In this document: in pieces, positions 38,249 to 46,252 of the stretch
Layout: each line of letters opens with the position of its first letter
Numbering within the stretch: the stretch's first letter is position 1
Assembly: GCA_015075635.1 (NCBI GenBank)
Contig: JABTUA010000001.1
Coordinates: 1,984,001 to 2,048,000, forward strand
Length of the DNA stretch: 64,000 bases
Source of the DNA: Polyangiaceae bacterium
Lineage (GTDB): Bacteria > Myxococcota_A > Polyangia > Polyangiales > Polyangiaceae
Direction of reading: 5' to 3'
Translations under genes and position numbers: made by a program
Notes under the pieces: generated by a model
Told to the model about the DNA's origin: nothing
The model's input: the letters and a program-made list of their open reading frames with translations, nothing else
Databases searched by the model: none

Positions 38249-39229
38249 ATGTCCGTGCGCCTTGGCTTGCTCTCGCTCCCGCTGTTCTTGCTCGCTTGTT
38301 CCGCCCGCAATCTCGACGACTACGACAGCAGCGGCGGGTCGGCCGGCGGCGGCGCTGCGCCAGGTGGTGGTGCCGCGGGTCTCGGCGGCGGAGGGACCGG
38401 GAACACGGGCGGAGCGGCGGGCGGCGGCGGAAGCGGCAACGCCGGCGGCGGCGGCGGGACCACCGGCGGGGGAGGCAGTGGAGGGACGACCGGGGGAGGC
38501 GGCAGCGGAAACACCGGAGGCGCCAGCGGTGGCACGACGGGAGGCGGCGGAGCTGGCGCGACGGGCGGCAGCAGCGGCGCCACGGGCGGCAGCGGCGGCG
38601 CGACGGGCGGCAGCGGCGGCGCGACCGGCGGCAGCGGCGGCGCGACCGGCGGCAGCGGCGGCGCGACCGGCGGCAGCGGCGGCACCGGCGGCACGACGCC
38701 GGTCTGCGGCAACAGCAAGCTCGAAGCCGGCGAGCAGTGCGACGACGGCAACAAGAACGCCGGCGACGGCTGCAACCCCACCTGCCAGGTCGTGTGCACC
38801 GAGAAGGCCTCGACCGCGGTGCCTTACACGGTCAACGGCCGGGTGCACTGCTACTGGCGCGTCGGCAGCAGCAACAGCTTCGCCGACAGCAGCATGAAGT
38901 GTCAGAGCTCGGGCGCGCACCTGGCGACGATCCTCACCAGCGGCGAGAACGCGTTCGTGCTCGGCCTGTGCCCGACCGCCGATCCCCGTTGCTGGATCGG
39001 CGGCACCGACGGTCAGACCAAATCGTCCGCGACCGAGGCCCCGTACTCTTGGATCACCGGCGAGACGATGTCGTATCTCAACTGGGCCTCCGGGCAGCCC
39101 GAACACGGCCCGTGCGGCACCGGGTGCTACCAGCATCGGGTGGCGATCAAGTCCACCGACGGCAAGTGGGAAGATCGCAGCGAAGACGACAGCGAAGACG
39201 CCATCTGCGAGTGGGAGCCCAAGCCCTGA
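38249..39229 (+). CDS. lectin-like lipoprotein with Cys-rich DUF4215 motif
   Basis: 326 residues: lipobox LFLLAC, about 120 residues of Gly/Ser/Thr repeats, a Myxococcus Cys-rich repeat (GEQCDDGNKNAGDGCNPTCQ, the DUF4215 signature), and a C-terminal C-type-lectin fold of about 130 residues. The lectin part shows CQSSGAHLATI, WIGGTDG, WITGETMSYLNWASGQPEHG and a final CEWEPK, with the WASGQP element in the usual sugar-binding loop. Likely a surface adhesin; it is divergent from the Cys-repeat gene with about 90 bp between. Confidence 0.85.
   Translation: MSVRLGLLSLPLFLLACSARNLDDYDSSGGSAGGGAAPGGGAAGLGGGGTGNTGGAAGGGGSGNAGGGGGTTGGGGSGGTTGGGGSGNTGGASGGTTGGGGAGATGGSSGATGGSGGATGGSGGATGGSGGATGGSGGATGGSGGTGGTTPVCGNSKLEAGEQCDDGNKNAGDGCNPTCQVVCTEKASTAVPYTVNGRVHCYWRVGSSNSFADSSMKCQSSGAHLATILTSGENAFVLGLCPTADPRCWIGGTDGQTKSSATEAPYSWITGETMSYLNWASGQPEHGPCGTGCYQHRVAIKSTDGKWEDRSEDDSEDAICEWEPKP
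38555..38693 (+). repeat. 21-bp tandem repeat coding the GGATGGS linker
   Basis: Five to six copies of a 21-bp unit (GGCGGCGCGACCGGCGGCAG plus C) encode repeated GGATGGS heptapeptides in the lectin lipoprotein's linker. The last copies are identical at the DNA level, so the array can gain or lose units by slippage and vary tether length. Confidence 0.8.
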
Positions 39230-39321
39230 GCGTGCGCCTGCGCAGCTGAGCGGGCGGGTGCGCAGCTCGCTCGGGGTTTCGCCCGAAACCAGTCTGGCCC
39301 GGGCCTTGCTCTCGTCAGCGC

Positions 39322-39855
39322 ATGCGCCGACGAACGACGGACTCCCTCGCCAAAGCCACACTCGCTGCCACCCTGGCGTTGGCACTCGTGGGTTGCGGCC
39401 CTGCGGCCTCGGACGACCTCGGCGAGCCCGCCGACGAAGAGCTCGCGGACTACGAGGGAGCGCTCGAAGCCGGCTTCGATCCGGCGGCAGAGTACGACGA
39501 TCGGCTGCGGCACAACGCGCATCGCAAGAAGCACGTGGGCGCCGTCGCGCTCGAGAACCGGAAATGCTTGAAGAACATCGCCCGGGCCTGGGCCAAGCAC
39601 CTGGGCGAGAGCGGCGCGTTCGAGCACAACCCGAGCTTCGCCAAGCAGATCACGAAGCAGTGCGCCTGGAAGTGGGAGCTCGTCGGTGAAAACATCGCCT
39701 ACGGTCCCGACGAGCCCGCCATCTTCAAGGCCTGGCTCGCCAGCTCGCCGCACCACCAGAACATCGACCGGAAGCGCTTCCGCTACGTGGGCATCGGCGC
39801 CTATCGCAAGGGCGACACGCTCTACATGGTCGCGAACTTCGCCGACCCGCTCTGA
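39322..39855 (+). CDS. CAP/SCP-domain lipoprotein
   Basis: 177 residues. The signal peptide ends LALVGC and is followed by an acidic linker. The CAP (cysteine-rich secretory/antigen 5/PR-1) domain shows the conserved His positions: EYDDRLRHNAHRKKHVG, then CLKNIARAWAKHLGESG, a GENIAYG motif and the WLASSPHHQNI motif, ending in MVANFADP. Secreted or surface-anchored; biochemical activity of bacterial CAP proteins is generally unknown. Confidence 0.88.
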   Translation: MRRRTTDSLAKATLAATLALALVGCGPAASDDLGEPADEELADYEGALEAGFDPAAEYDDRLRHNAHRKKHVGAVALENRKCLKNIARAWAKHLGESGAFEHNPSFAKQITKQCAWKWELVGENIAYGPDEPAIFKAWLASSPHHQNIDRKRFRYVGIGAYRKGDTLYMVANFADPL

Positions 39856-39882
39856 ACCCGCTGAAAGAGGCGCGCGCCGAGC

Positions 39883-40953
39883 TCAACGCGCGCGCGCCAT
39901 CACCGAACCGCTCGCGTCGCCCACACCTTGGTTCGTCCAGTACACGCACGCTTCGTCCAGCGCCACGTCCCGCGGCACGACGAGCCCGGTCGCGAGCGTC
40001 TCCACGCTCCCCCCGGCCCGGGGAACGCGCGCCAGGCGGCCCGAGCTGGTCGCTCCGCCTTCCACCCAGTACAGGTGCGGCCCGCCCAGCGCGACGCCGT
40101 GGGCGAACGCCCCGCTCGACAGCACCTGGCGCGCGCCGCCGTCGCGGTGAACCCGTCCCACCTCGGCGTTCATGGCGTAGTAGACGTGACTGTCGTCCAG
40201 AGCGAGGTCGTTGCCGTTGGCCGCCGGCAGCGGCGCGAGCAGCTGTGGGACGGCGGTGGTCGCCGGCGCGAAGTGCCAGATCCCCGGCGTGTTACCGGTC
40301 GTGTTGTCGATCCAGAACGCGTGGCCTTCGCTCACCACGAGCGCTCCCGGGCTGTCGAGCCCGCTCGCCAGGAGCGTGGGCGCCACGCTCTCCGGCTCCC
40401 AGGCGAAGAGCGCGCCGCCCTTCACGCCTGGCCCCTGCCGAACCCAGACCGTCGTCGTGCCCGCGCGGGCGATCCCCGCCGGATGACCCGGCGACGCGGC
40501 CACGATCTGCTGGACTGCCGCGCCGTCCTTGGTGGCTGCGAGGACGCGGCCGTCCATCGGAGAAGTGACCCAGACGCGCTCCGCGTCGAGCGCCAGGTGC
40601 CGCGGCCGTCCCAGACCCGTCAGGAGCGCCAGCGCCGGTCCACCCGCCTTCGGGATGCGCAAGAGCTCGCCGCCGTCCACGGCGCTGGTCACGAACACGA
40701 ACGCCTCGTCCACTGCGATGGCGTACGCGCGGGAAATCCCCGCCGCGAGCGTGACCGGCTCTGCGCCGAACGCGCAGCTCGGCGTGCCGCCAGCGCCTGC
40801 GCCGCCGCCGGAGCCCGCGCTGCCACCCGCGCCCGCGCCGCCACCAGAGCCGCCGGCGTCGGCGTCGGTCGTCTCCGCGGGCGGCGACGAGAGCCCGGAG
40901 CGCGAGCCGCAGGCGCCGAGCAGGAGCGCTAGACAGAGGCGGGCAGCACGCAT
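39883..40953 (-). CDS. beta-propeller lipoprotein (paralogue of the 11339 gene)
   Basis: 356 residues from the Met that opens the signal peptide (MRAARLCLALLLGAC). A Gly/Ala/Ser linker (GGSGGGAGAGG units) is followed by about 280 residues of propeller blades with LYWVEGG, VYYAMN, AFWIDN and VYWTNQG motifs. Same architecture and blade motifs as the protein at 11339-12526. Probably outer-membrane anchored; ligand unknown. Confidence 0.82.
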   Translation of the reverse strand: MRAARLCLALLLGACGSRSGLSSPPAETTDADAGGSGGGAGAGGSAGSGGGAGAGGTPSCAFGAEPVTLAAGISRAYAIAVDEAFVFVTSAVDGGELLRIPKAGGPALALLTGLGRPRHLALDAERVWVTSPMDGRVLAATKDGAAVQQIVAASPGHPAGIARAGTTTVWVRQGPGVKGGALFAWEPESVAPTLLASGLDSPGALVVSEGHAFWIDNTTGNTPGIWHFAPATTAVPQLLAPLPAANGNDLALDDSHVYYAMNAEVGRVHRDGGARQVLSSGAFAHGVALGGPHLYWVEGGATSSGRLARVPRAGGSVETLATGLVVPRDVALDEACVYWTNQGVGDASGSVMARAR

Positions 40954-40998
40954 GTGCGGGAGCATGCTGCGGTTGGGGCCGAGCTGGAAGGCGGTGGA

Positions 40999-41247
40999 TC
41001 AGAACTGCCCGAAGATGCCGAGCTCACCCTTCTGACCCGTGACGGTGAGCCGCGGATACACTCGGACCTTCGCTTGCTCGGGCGGGCGCTCCCGGGGAAC
41101 GTCCTCCCTGGCGATGACCGTGGCGTCCAGGATGATCGCCCCGACGATGCCGAGGGCAAAGCCGGCGGCTGCACCACCAAGGCAGCCGAAGTCTCCGGAC
41201 GAGTCCCCTTCAGCCGCGCAGCCGATGACCGCGCCGCCGATCGGCAT
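40999..41247 (-). CDS. small Gly-rich membrane-associated protein
   Basis: 82 residues from an ATG at 41247 (a TTG at 41274 is possible; an in-frame stop lies just upstream). A glycine-zipper-like hydrophobic segment (GGAAAGFALGIVGAIILD) could span or insert in a membrane, followed by a charged linker and a C-terminal beta-like strand ending GIFGQF. The N-terminus lacks a normal signal peptide, so the gene may be truncated or the start misread. Function unknown. Confidence 0.45.
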   Translation of the reverse strand: MPIGGAVIGCAAEGDSSGDFGCLGGAAAGFALGIVGAIILDATVIAREDVPRERPPEQAKVRVYPRLTVTGQKGELGIFGQF

Positions 41248-41367
41248 TCCCGCGCGGAGCCCCAGGGCTGGCAAAGGGCTCGCACCCGCGGCACGCCATG
41301 GTCATTTGTCCCGGGCGGCGCAGCGTTCGCGGTCGCGCACAGCGTGGACCCGTGAAACATTCTGGGC

Positions 41368-41772
41368 ATGCTCAATTGCCCGACCTGCTCCAAGGCCGTG
41401 AACATCTACGCCAAGGTATGCCTGCACTGCGGCGGGTCGTTGACCCCCAGCGGCAGCACACCCGAAGCGCCGCGTGCCGCGGCGCCAAGCCCCGAGCCGT
41501 GCGCGAAGTGCCAGCACGGCCAGCTCATCGTGGTCTCGCCCTTCTACCTGCCGGACGTGCAGAACAACGGAAGCGTGATGCCGATGGCCGTCGCCTCCGG
41601 GCTCGAGGCCCGCTGGCAGGTCCTGACCGGGGGCAGCTTTCGCGCTCACGTCTGCCTGACCTGCGGCTACACCGAGTGGTACGCCCAGGAGCTCGGCGCG
41701 CTCGCCGCGACGGTCGGGAAGATCCCCAACGTGAGCGCCGTGGAAGCGAACGGAGCGACGCCCTATCGCTGA
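41368..41772 (+). CDS. double zinc-ribbon protein
   Basis: 134 residues. A zinc ribbon at the N-terminus (CPTC...CLHCGG, residues 4-22), an Ala/Pro linker, and a second four-Cys site (CAKCQHGQL near residue 46 and CLTCGYTEWY near residue 94). The middle is beta-rich. No membrane segment or signal peptide. This style occurs in uncharacterised cytoplasmic proteins with a YfgJ-like ribbon; no function can be given. Confidence 0.75.
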   Translation: MLNCPTCSKAVNIYAKVCLHCGGSLTPSGSTPEAPRAAAPSPEPCAKCQHGQLIVVSPFYLPDVQNNGSVMPMAVASGLEARWQVLTGGSFRAHVCLTCGYTEWYAQELGALAATVGKIPNVSAVEANGATPYR

Positions 41773-41829
41773 GCGGAAGTGAACGGCCGGATTGACCTTC
41801 TTGCCACGCCGGAGTGGACTGTCTCGAAG

Positions 41830-42264
41830 ATGTCCTCGCTCGGTCGAATCGCGCCAATCGTCGCCGCGCTCGCGATCCTCGGGTGCGCGCGGGGCACGGG
41901 CACTCGAATGGTCACCGGCCCCAATGGCAGACCCGCGGCGGCCATCACTTGCAGGAAGTCTGCAGACTGCTTCGAACTGGCAGGGCGCGCGTGCCCCCAC
42001 GGGTACTGGCTGCTCGACCGGGACGAGAGCTACGAAGGGCGCGGACGGGCCTGGGTCACCGGCGACACAGGTCATGCCCATGCAAAGGTTGACAGGACTG
42101 GCACGATGCTGATCGAGTGCCGCCCCGCCGACCCGTGGGCGGAGTGCAGCACGAAGCGCGATCGGTGGGACGCGTGCGTGGCTGCGGGCGGTAAGTGTCT
42201 ACCCACCGGCGATGGTGGCAGTCGCTGCTCCTGGCCGCAGTCCCAGGCAGCGCCGCCGCGCTGA
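41830..42264 (+). CDS. lipoprotein with Cys-rich mature domain
   Basis: 144 residues from the ATG that starts the signal peptide (MSSLGRIAPIVAALAILGC). The mature part has three Cys pairs (CRKSADCFELAGRACPHGYWLLD; CRPADPWAEC; CVAAGGKCLP) and ends Gln/Ala/Pro-rich. It resembles small envelope lipoproteins found singly in myxobacterial genomes. It overlaps the next Cys-rich reading frame by 70 bp, which is unusual and suggests one of the two ends is altered. Confidence 0.65.
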   Translation: MSSLGRIAPIVAALAILGCARGTGTRMVTGPNGRPAAAITCRKSADCFELAGRACPHGYWLLDRDESYEGRGRAWVTGDTGHAHAKVDRTGTMLIECRPADPWAECSTKRDRWDACVAAGGKCLPTGDGGSRCSWPQSQAAPPR

Positions 42265-42503
42265 GGATCGTTTGCCCCGTCGGCCCGCACGCGTGTCAGA
42301 TCGACTGCAAGCAAACCGACGGCTGCAAGGCGGCCACGGTCACCTGTGCGGCCGGCACCTGCGCGATGAGCTGCGGCGCCACGGCGAACGTGCGCCAGGA
42401 CAGCAAGCTCATTTGTGGCTCGAACGACTGCTCCGTGACCTGCGGAGGTGCTTCGAAGCCGAGTGTGACGTGCGGTGCCGTTTGTCGCTGCACGACGTGC
42501 TGA
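42195..42503 (+). CDS. Cys-rich putative secreted protein next to the island edge
   Basis: 102 residues from a GTG. The first 25 residues look like a signal peptide (two Arg, then QSLLLAAVPGSAAA), followed by a domain with 14 cysteines in CxxxC and CxxxxC spacing (CPVGPHACQIDCKQTDGC). The pattern matches small Cys-knot-like proteins common in myxobacteria. The N-terminus overlaps the preceding gene in another frame, so the real start may have been lost. The stop lies 4 nt before the tRNA-derived repeat at 42507, so this is the last gene left of the island. Confidence 0.5.
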   Translation: MSTHRRWWQSLLLAAVPGSAAALRIVCPVGPHACQIDCKQTDGCKAATVTCAAGTCAMSCGATANVRQDSKLICGSNDCSVTCGGASKPSVTCGAVCRCTTC

Positions 42504-42506
42504 AGA

Positions 42507-42566
42507 TTGGTGCGAAGGAGAGGACTTGAACCTCCACCCTATTACTAGGACTGGAACCTGAATCTA
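42507..42566 (-). repeat. attachment-site repeat A: 3' half of tRNA-Leu(CAG)
   Basis: On the minus strand this reads as the anticodon loop (TTCAGGT, anticodon CAG), a 3' anticodon stem, a 15-nt variable arm with CCTA/TAGG pairing, the T-arm with TTCAAGT, the acceptor strand CCTTCGC, then A and CCA. There is no matching 5' half (which should begin GCGAAGG) beside it, so it is not a functional tRNA. It is identical over 60 bp to the copy at 46656-46715. Confidence 0.85.
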
Positions 42567-42727
42567 CGAGAGCGAGACGAAACAGCAGGATTTTTGCGGG
42601 ATCGTGATGCGGGGAAGGGTGCTGGAGGGTAGGGGAGAGCATGGGTTTTGGGGGAGTGCCCCAGAATTCCAAGACCACTGAGGCGGTTCCGTGCTCGACC
42701 CTGCTGGCGCGGGTCGAGCCACGAACG
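42567..42727. repeat. conserved arm next to attachment repeat A, with terminal hairpin
   Basis: About 160 bp alignable (roughly 80% by eye) to 46716-46877. It ends in a hairpin whose 9-bp arms GCTCGACCC (42693-42701) and GGGTCGAGC (42711-42719) are conserved while the loop differs. After the hairpin comes CACGAACG and then five T's. The equivalent position in the other copy holds the group II intron, so this is an intron-free homologous site. Confidence 0.75.
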
Positions 42728-42764
42728 TTTTTGGGTCAGCGGTGCCGCCGAAGCGGTAGCGGAA

Positions 42765-43649
42765 GTGGACTTCGGACGAGCCAACGACGACCATGCCTGC
42801 GTGCTCCGGTTGACGTTGCCAGCGCGTGCCACGGTGGGCGAGAGCTTCCAGCTCATCGAGCTCTGCAACGAAGCAGAGCGCGAGGTGGGCGAGGTCGAGA
42901 TCGACTGCTCGCACACGAAGCTCTTCGGGCCCTTCGGGGTGGCATTGATTGCATCGGTGTTTTCCACGCGGCGGAAGTCTGGCCGGCCCACGGGTCTCAC
43001 ACGCCCACATGACCCCGACGCGAGCGCGTTCGCCGAGGAAGTTGGGCTCACCAAGTTCGCGGCGGGGCATCCGACCGGGCTCCGGACCCTCGAGCTGCGC
43101 GAAATGACCGCGCTCGATGCCGTGTACACCGACTCTGTCACCTCGATGCTCACGCATGGGGTGCCGGGAATGACATCCGAGAGCTCCTACACGATCCAGC
43201 TTTGCTTGAACGAGCTGCTGCAGAACGTGTTCGAGTGGTCGGAGTCGCCGATCGGGTGCGTCGTGCTCGCCCGCTGGTACAAGAAAACCCGCTCGGTCAG
43301 GCTCGCGGTCATTGACCGCGGCATCGGGATCCCGGCTGCACTTCGCCGCGAACGTATCCGTGCCCTCCACCGACAGAGCGACGCCGATGTGATCGAGGCG
43401 GCCGTCACGGCGCCTCGCTTGACCTCGCGTGCCAATCAGGTCGGGGGGCTCGGGCTCAAGACGATCCGTGAGACCGTGTGCAGTCGTCGCGGCCGCTTGA
43501 CCATCGTGTCGCTCGCGGCCAAACTCACATGGTCCGGCGATCGCCTGTCTCGCTTCAAGAGCCCACCACTGCGCGGAACCGCAATCGAGATCGATTTCAG
43601 GCCCGACGCGGAGGTCCCGGACGAGCCCGGTTACACCCCACTGTTCTAA
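42765..43649 (+). CDS. GHKL-fold ATP-binding protein
   Basis: 294 residues from a GTG at 42765, chosen as the first start past the repeat arm. The second half is a HATPase_c (GHKL) domain: N-box NELLQNV (Glu150, Asn154), G1 box DRGIGIP (184-190), G2 GGLGL (228-232) and a closing GTAIEID strand. Residues 1-125 have alternating beta/alpha pattern without a known motif. No sensor or H-box, so it is not a typical histidine kinase. Its stop overlaps the start of the DUF4325 gene (TAATG). Such ATPase/STAS-like pairs recall partner-switching systems. GC-rich but with more varied codon use than host genes. Confidence 0.8.
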   Translation: MDFGRANDDHACVLRLTLPARATVGESFQLIELCNEAEREVGEVEIDCSHTKLFGPFGVALIASVFSTRRKSGRPTGLTRPHDPDASAFAEEVGLTKFAAGHPTGLRTLELREMTALDAVYTDSVTSMLTHGVPGMTSESSYTIQLCLNELLQNVFEWSESPIGCVVLARWYKKTRSVRLAVIDRGIGIPAALRRERIRALHRQSDADVIEAAVTAPRLTSRANQVGGLGLKTIRETVCSRRGRLTIVSLAAKLTWSGDRLSRFKSPPLRGTAIEIDFRPDAEVPDEPGYTPLF

Positions 43650-43969
43650 TGGCCCGCATTCACATCGCGACCGAGTACCAGTCGAAGCGCGTTACGCGCA
43701 GCGATGGCGCCGAGCTTCGCGCGGCGATCGAGAAGCACTGGGCCGACGCGGAGCCGGTCGTGCTCGACTTCGCAGGGGTCCGCATCGCCTCGGTATCCTT
43801 CTTCGACGAGAGCTTGGGACGCCTGGCGCTTCTGCATCCGGTCGATGAGCTCACGACGCGGGTGAAGGTCGAGAACATCGATCCGGCGGATCGCCGGCTT
43901 CTGGACGACATCGTTCGCTCGCGCTCGCGGGAACGAACGGAGTCCGATTCGGCTCCACTGCCTGGGTGA
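43649..43969 (+). CDS. STAS-like DUF4325 protein
   Basis: 106 residues. The RSDGAELRAAI helix, the VVLDFAGVRIASVSFFDE block (strand-turn-strand, with Ser and the FDE motif) and the following LGRLALLHP helix are the DUF4325 STAS-like pattern. STAS folds in anti-sigma-factor antagonists are phosphorylated on a Ser by GHKL kinases. The ASVSF serines here could play that part, but that is inference. The ATG overlaps the GHKL stop by 1 bp. The last 20 residues are charged and probably disordered. Confidence 0.75.
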   Translation: MARIHIATEYQSKRVTRSDGAELRAAIEKHWADAEPVVLDFAGVRIASVSFFDESLGRLALLHPVDELTTRVKVENIDPADRRLLDDIVRSRSRERTESDSAPLPG

Positions 43970-43979
43970 GGAGGCAAGC

Positions 43980-44162
43980 GTGGTCGATGTCACCGACAAA
44001 GGTCGGGAGATTCGCGAGCGGAATCGCCTGGCCGAAGCCCTGATCCGAGAGTGGCTCGCGGACGAGTCCGGGTACGACGAGGCGACGTGGCCGGAGTTGG
44101 TCGAAGCCCTCGATGAGAGTCGGCGCGCCGTCGGCGCAGGTCCACTCCGCGGCGAGCGGTGA
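43980..44162 (+). CDS. 60-aa acidic protein of the GHKL/STAS module
   Basis: 60 residues, GTG start behind a strong GAGGAGG and 10 nt after the STAS-like stop, so part of the same operon. The helical segment LAEALIREWLADESGYDEATWPEL is rich in Glu/Asp/Trp. I do not recognise a named family, though short proteins with an ESGYDE-x-x-W motif occur in many genomic islands. A decayed copy lies at 45893-45988. Possibly an adaptor for the ATPase pair; unknown. Confidence 0.7.
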   Translation: MVDVTDKGREIRERNRLAEALIREWLADESGYDEATWPELVEALDESRRAVGAGPLRGER

Positions 44163-44211
44163 AGCTGGGCGCGAGGCCGCGCCTGCCCGATCGCTGCCCA
44201 CCCGACTTCAT

Positions 44212-44304
44212 CAGCGTCCCCTTCGGCCGCTCGCGCTCGAGCCAGGAACGGAGGAGCACTTCGATCGTCGGAGCGAGCTCGGTCCGCTCCGCGTATGCGA
44301 CCGG
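44212..44304 (-). pseudogene. C-terminal remnant of an RHH protein gene
   Basis: The frame AERTELAPTIEVLLRSWLERERP (read in one piece here) closely matches the C-terminus of the RHH protein at 48739-48957 (MELTPMIEMLLRYWLERERPK). An in-frame TGA at 44305-44307 cuts off the N-terminal RHH strand and helix, and the C-terminal reading continues into unrelated sequence. It is a relic of an earlier unit that resembled unit 2. Confidence 0.55.
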
Positions 44305-44364
44305 TCAGCTCGCCCTGCGCCCCGCACCACCTGCGCGCGCGGCAGTCCGCATCCGGCGGCTGGG

Positions 44365-45704
44365 TCACTCGAAGCGGAACTTGCCGACTGCGGAAAGCTC
44401 GTCCACGACGCTGTTCCCTTCGCGGAAATAGCTTCCTCCCGCGACGAAGTCGCCGTCCGGGTGCCAGGCCATTCCTCGGTAGAGATCCCACGTCTCTCCC
44501 AGGTCTGCGATCCTGCACGCGGTGCCGTCGGCGCGGCAATGCGCCACCGGCGTCGGAGCATACGTGTCCTTGCCCACGGTCCCCGAGAGAGCAAGGCCGT
44601 GCGAGCCTGCGGCCACGGTGTCGAACAGAATGCTCGACGACATGACGCGCCGGCTGAGGACCGCTCCATCGGTGTCGAGCCAAACGAGCACCGAGCGCTC
44701 GACGTAGGCACCCCCGCCCAGCGCTTCGCCCTCGATCACGACGTCACCGCCTCCGATCACGGTCGCCACGAGGCGGCCGGTCGGGTCGATCGCGAGTGAA
44801 CCGCCGTCCGCGATGGTCCCGCCGAACACCCGAGACCATCGGACCTCTCCCTCAGCGTCGAGAGCCAGCACATAGGCTGCGTTCATTCCTGGTGTGGGTG
44901 TGATCCCGGACCCCAGGTCCATCTGGTTGTTGGCGTGCCCTGCGACATACAAGTGGCCGTTCGGGCCGACGACGAGCTTCGGCCGCGGTGTGCCGAAGGT
45001 CCAATCGGCGGTGAACGCTCGCCCCCAGCGTGGCGCACCCTGTGGGTCCAGCGCGAAGAGGCACAGGTAGGGCCATGCGCCCGGGTGAGGAATCGGCGGA
45101 GGCGACGTCTCGATCTGGCCGACCTTCGCGGCATCGAAACAGGCGGCCGCAACGAACACGTTGCCCGATGCATCGACTGCGATGTCGAACCCGGTATTGA
45201 CGGGGTTGAAGGGGTAGCCTCCGGTGGCATTGACGATGAGCTGCTTCCAAATGGGTTTGCCGCTCACCGAAAGCGCGACCACGTACCCCGACGGCGGGAC
45301 CTCTTCCCCTCCCACGTTCGTGCCAAAGGAAGCGACTCCCAGCGCAAACACATTACCGGCGGGGTCGACCGTCACGGCATCGCCACGTCGCCCGGATGCG
45401 AGGCGTCGGTCGCGAAGGTCCAGATGGGCTGACCCGACTCATCGAGCATGGCAACGAACCCGCGTCGCGAGCCCGACTGCTCAATCACGCCAGCCGCCCC
45501 GAAATCGACCGGGCCTACGACGTTGCCCGCGATTGCAATCCGGCCATCCGCCCCGACGGCTAGTGCGTGGTTCTGCGCATGCGGGCCGAAGTGGCGTTTC
45601 CAACCCGACAGCCGGTCGACCTTCTCGTCGCCGCATCCGATCAGCGGGAGCGCTAACGCCACGGCGAGCACGCTCGCCCCCACCTCGATCCGAACCACAG
45701 CCAT
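44365..45704 (-). pseudogene. frameshifted beta-propeller lipoprotein gene
   Basis: Two frames that together make one protein: 45704-45372 encodes a lipoprotein signal (LALPLIGC) and the first propeller repeats, ending at a TGA; 45375-44365 continues the repeats (VDPAGNVFALG, DASGNVFVAA, DPTGRLVATV) in another frame. The junction is at GDVAMP-stop / VTVDPAGN, with a 4-bp GTGA overlap. The repeat pattern runs smoothly across the join, so a single-base indel is the simplest explanation; a coupled pair of genes is less likely because the second half has no signal peptide. A sequencing error cannot be excluded. Confidence 0.6.
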
Positions 45705-45825
45705 TGGCGCACCACACAGCATACGCCGGGCCAGGATTGCTTGCCGGACGTCCACTACGAGAGCGCGCCGGAGCGGCAGGATCTGTGCTGGTTCGTGATG
45801 CCAGCGAGTGGCGCTGGAGAGGGAG

Positions 45826-45988
45826 AGGCTCGCAGTCATCGACCGCGGCATCGGGATCCTGGCGGCGCTGCGCCGGGAACGAGTGCGTGCTCTCCGGGTA
45901 CGATGAAGCGACATGGGCCGAGCTGGCCGAGGCGCTCGACCAGAGTCGGCGCGCGGTCGGTGCACGGTCGCTCCGCGGCCGGCGGTGG
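45826..45988 (+). pseudogene. deletion-fused remnant of a second GHKL/60-aa gene pair
   Basis: 45826-45892 encodes RLAVIDRGIGI-LAALRRERVRAL, nearly identical to residues 179-201 of the GHKL protein. 45893-45988 then matches SGYDEATW...LDxSRRAVGA of the 60-aa protein in another frame. Everything between (the rest of the ATPase and the STAS gene, about 0.7 kb) is missing, joined at a CTCC/TCC microhomology. The stretch 45705-45825 shows nothing else I can support. Confidence 0.65.
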
Positions 45989-46024
45989 GGCGCCATTGAC
46001 CAGGCCGACCCGAACGCTGCGCGT

Positions 46025-46252
46025 TCAACCGGAACGCACGATCGTCGCCACTCGCGACGGGATCTCGGTGAACAGGGGCACCGCGTCGTTGCCAAGCTCG
46101 ACGCGCACGCGAATGATCCGCTCGCCGTCGCGGCCGAGATGCCCTCGATCCTCGATGACCTCGCCGCGCGCCATGTAGCTCCCGAACGGGAACGAAACGA
46201 TGTCGCCGACGCGAGGCTTGCGGGATGCTGGGCGGGCGCGCGCGTGACTCAT
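46025..46252 (-). CDS. 75-aa conserved small protein (island copy)
   Basis: 75 residues starting at the ATG at 46252. Strongly beta-patterned: RVGDIVSFPFGSY, ARGEVIEDRGHLG, RDGERIIRVRVEL, FTEIPSRVATIV. It resembles small barrel (SH3/KOW-like) proteins, but I cannot name the family. An 85%-similar homologue of exactly the same length lies at 57101-57328 in a repeat-bounded cassette. It has its own short transcript on the minus strand here, with no partner gene in frame. Function unknown. Confidence 0.7.
   Translation of the reverse strand: MSHARARPASRKPRVGDIVSFPFGSYMARGEVIEDRGHLGRDGERIIRVRVELGNDAVPLFTEIPSRVATIVRSG

Noticed and set aside
38555-38693. CRISPR-like array
   Set aside because: The 21-bp repeats are contiguous, in frame and encode a Gly-rich linker; there are no unique spacers.
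42510-42566. Functional tRNA-Leu(CAG) gene
   Set aside because: Only the 3' half is present; the expected 5' acceptor strand (GCGAAGG) and D-arm are absent on the adjoining bases of both copies.
45372-45376. Selenocysteine read-through at the lipoprotein's TGA
   Set aside because: The frame after this TGA loses the propeller repeats; they continue in another frame, so it is a frameshift, and no SECIS-like loop follows.
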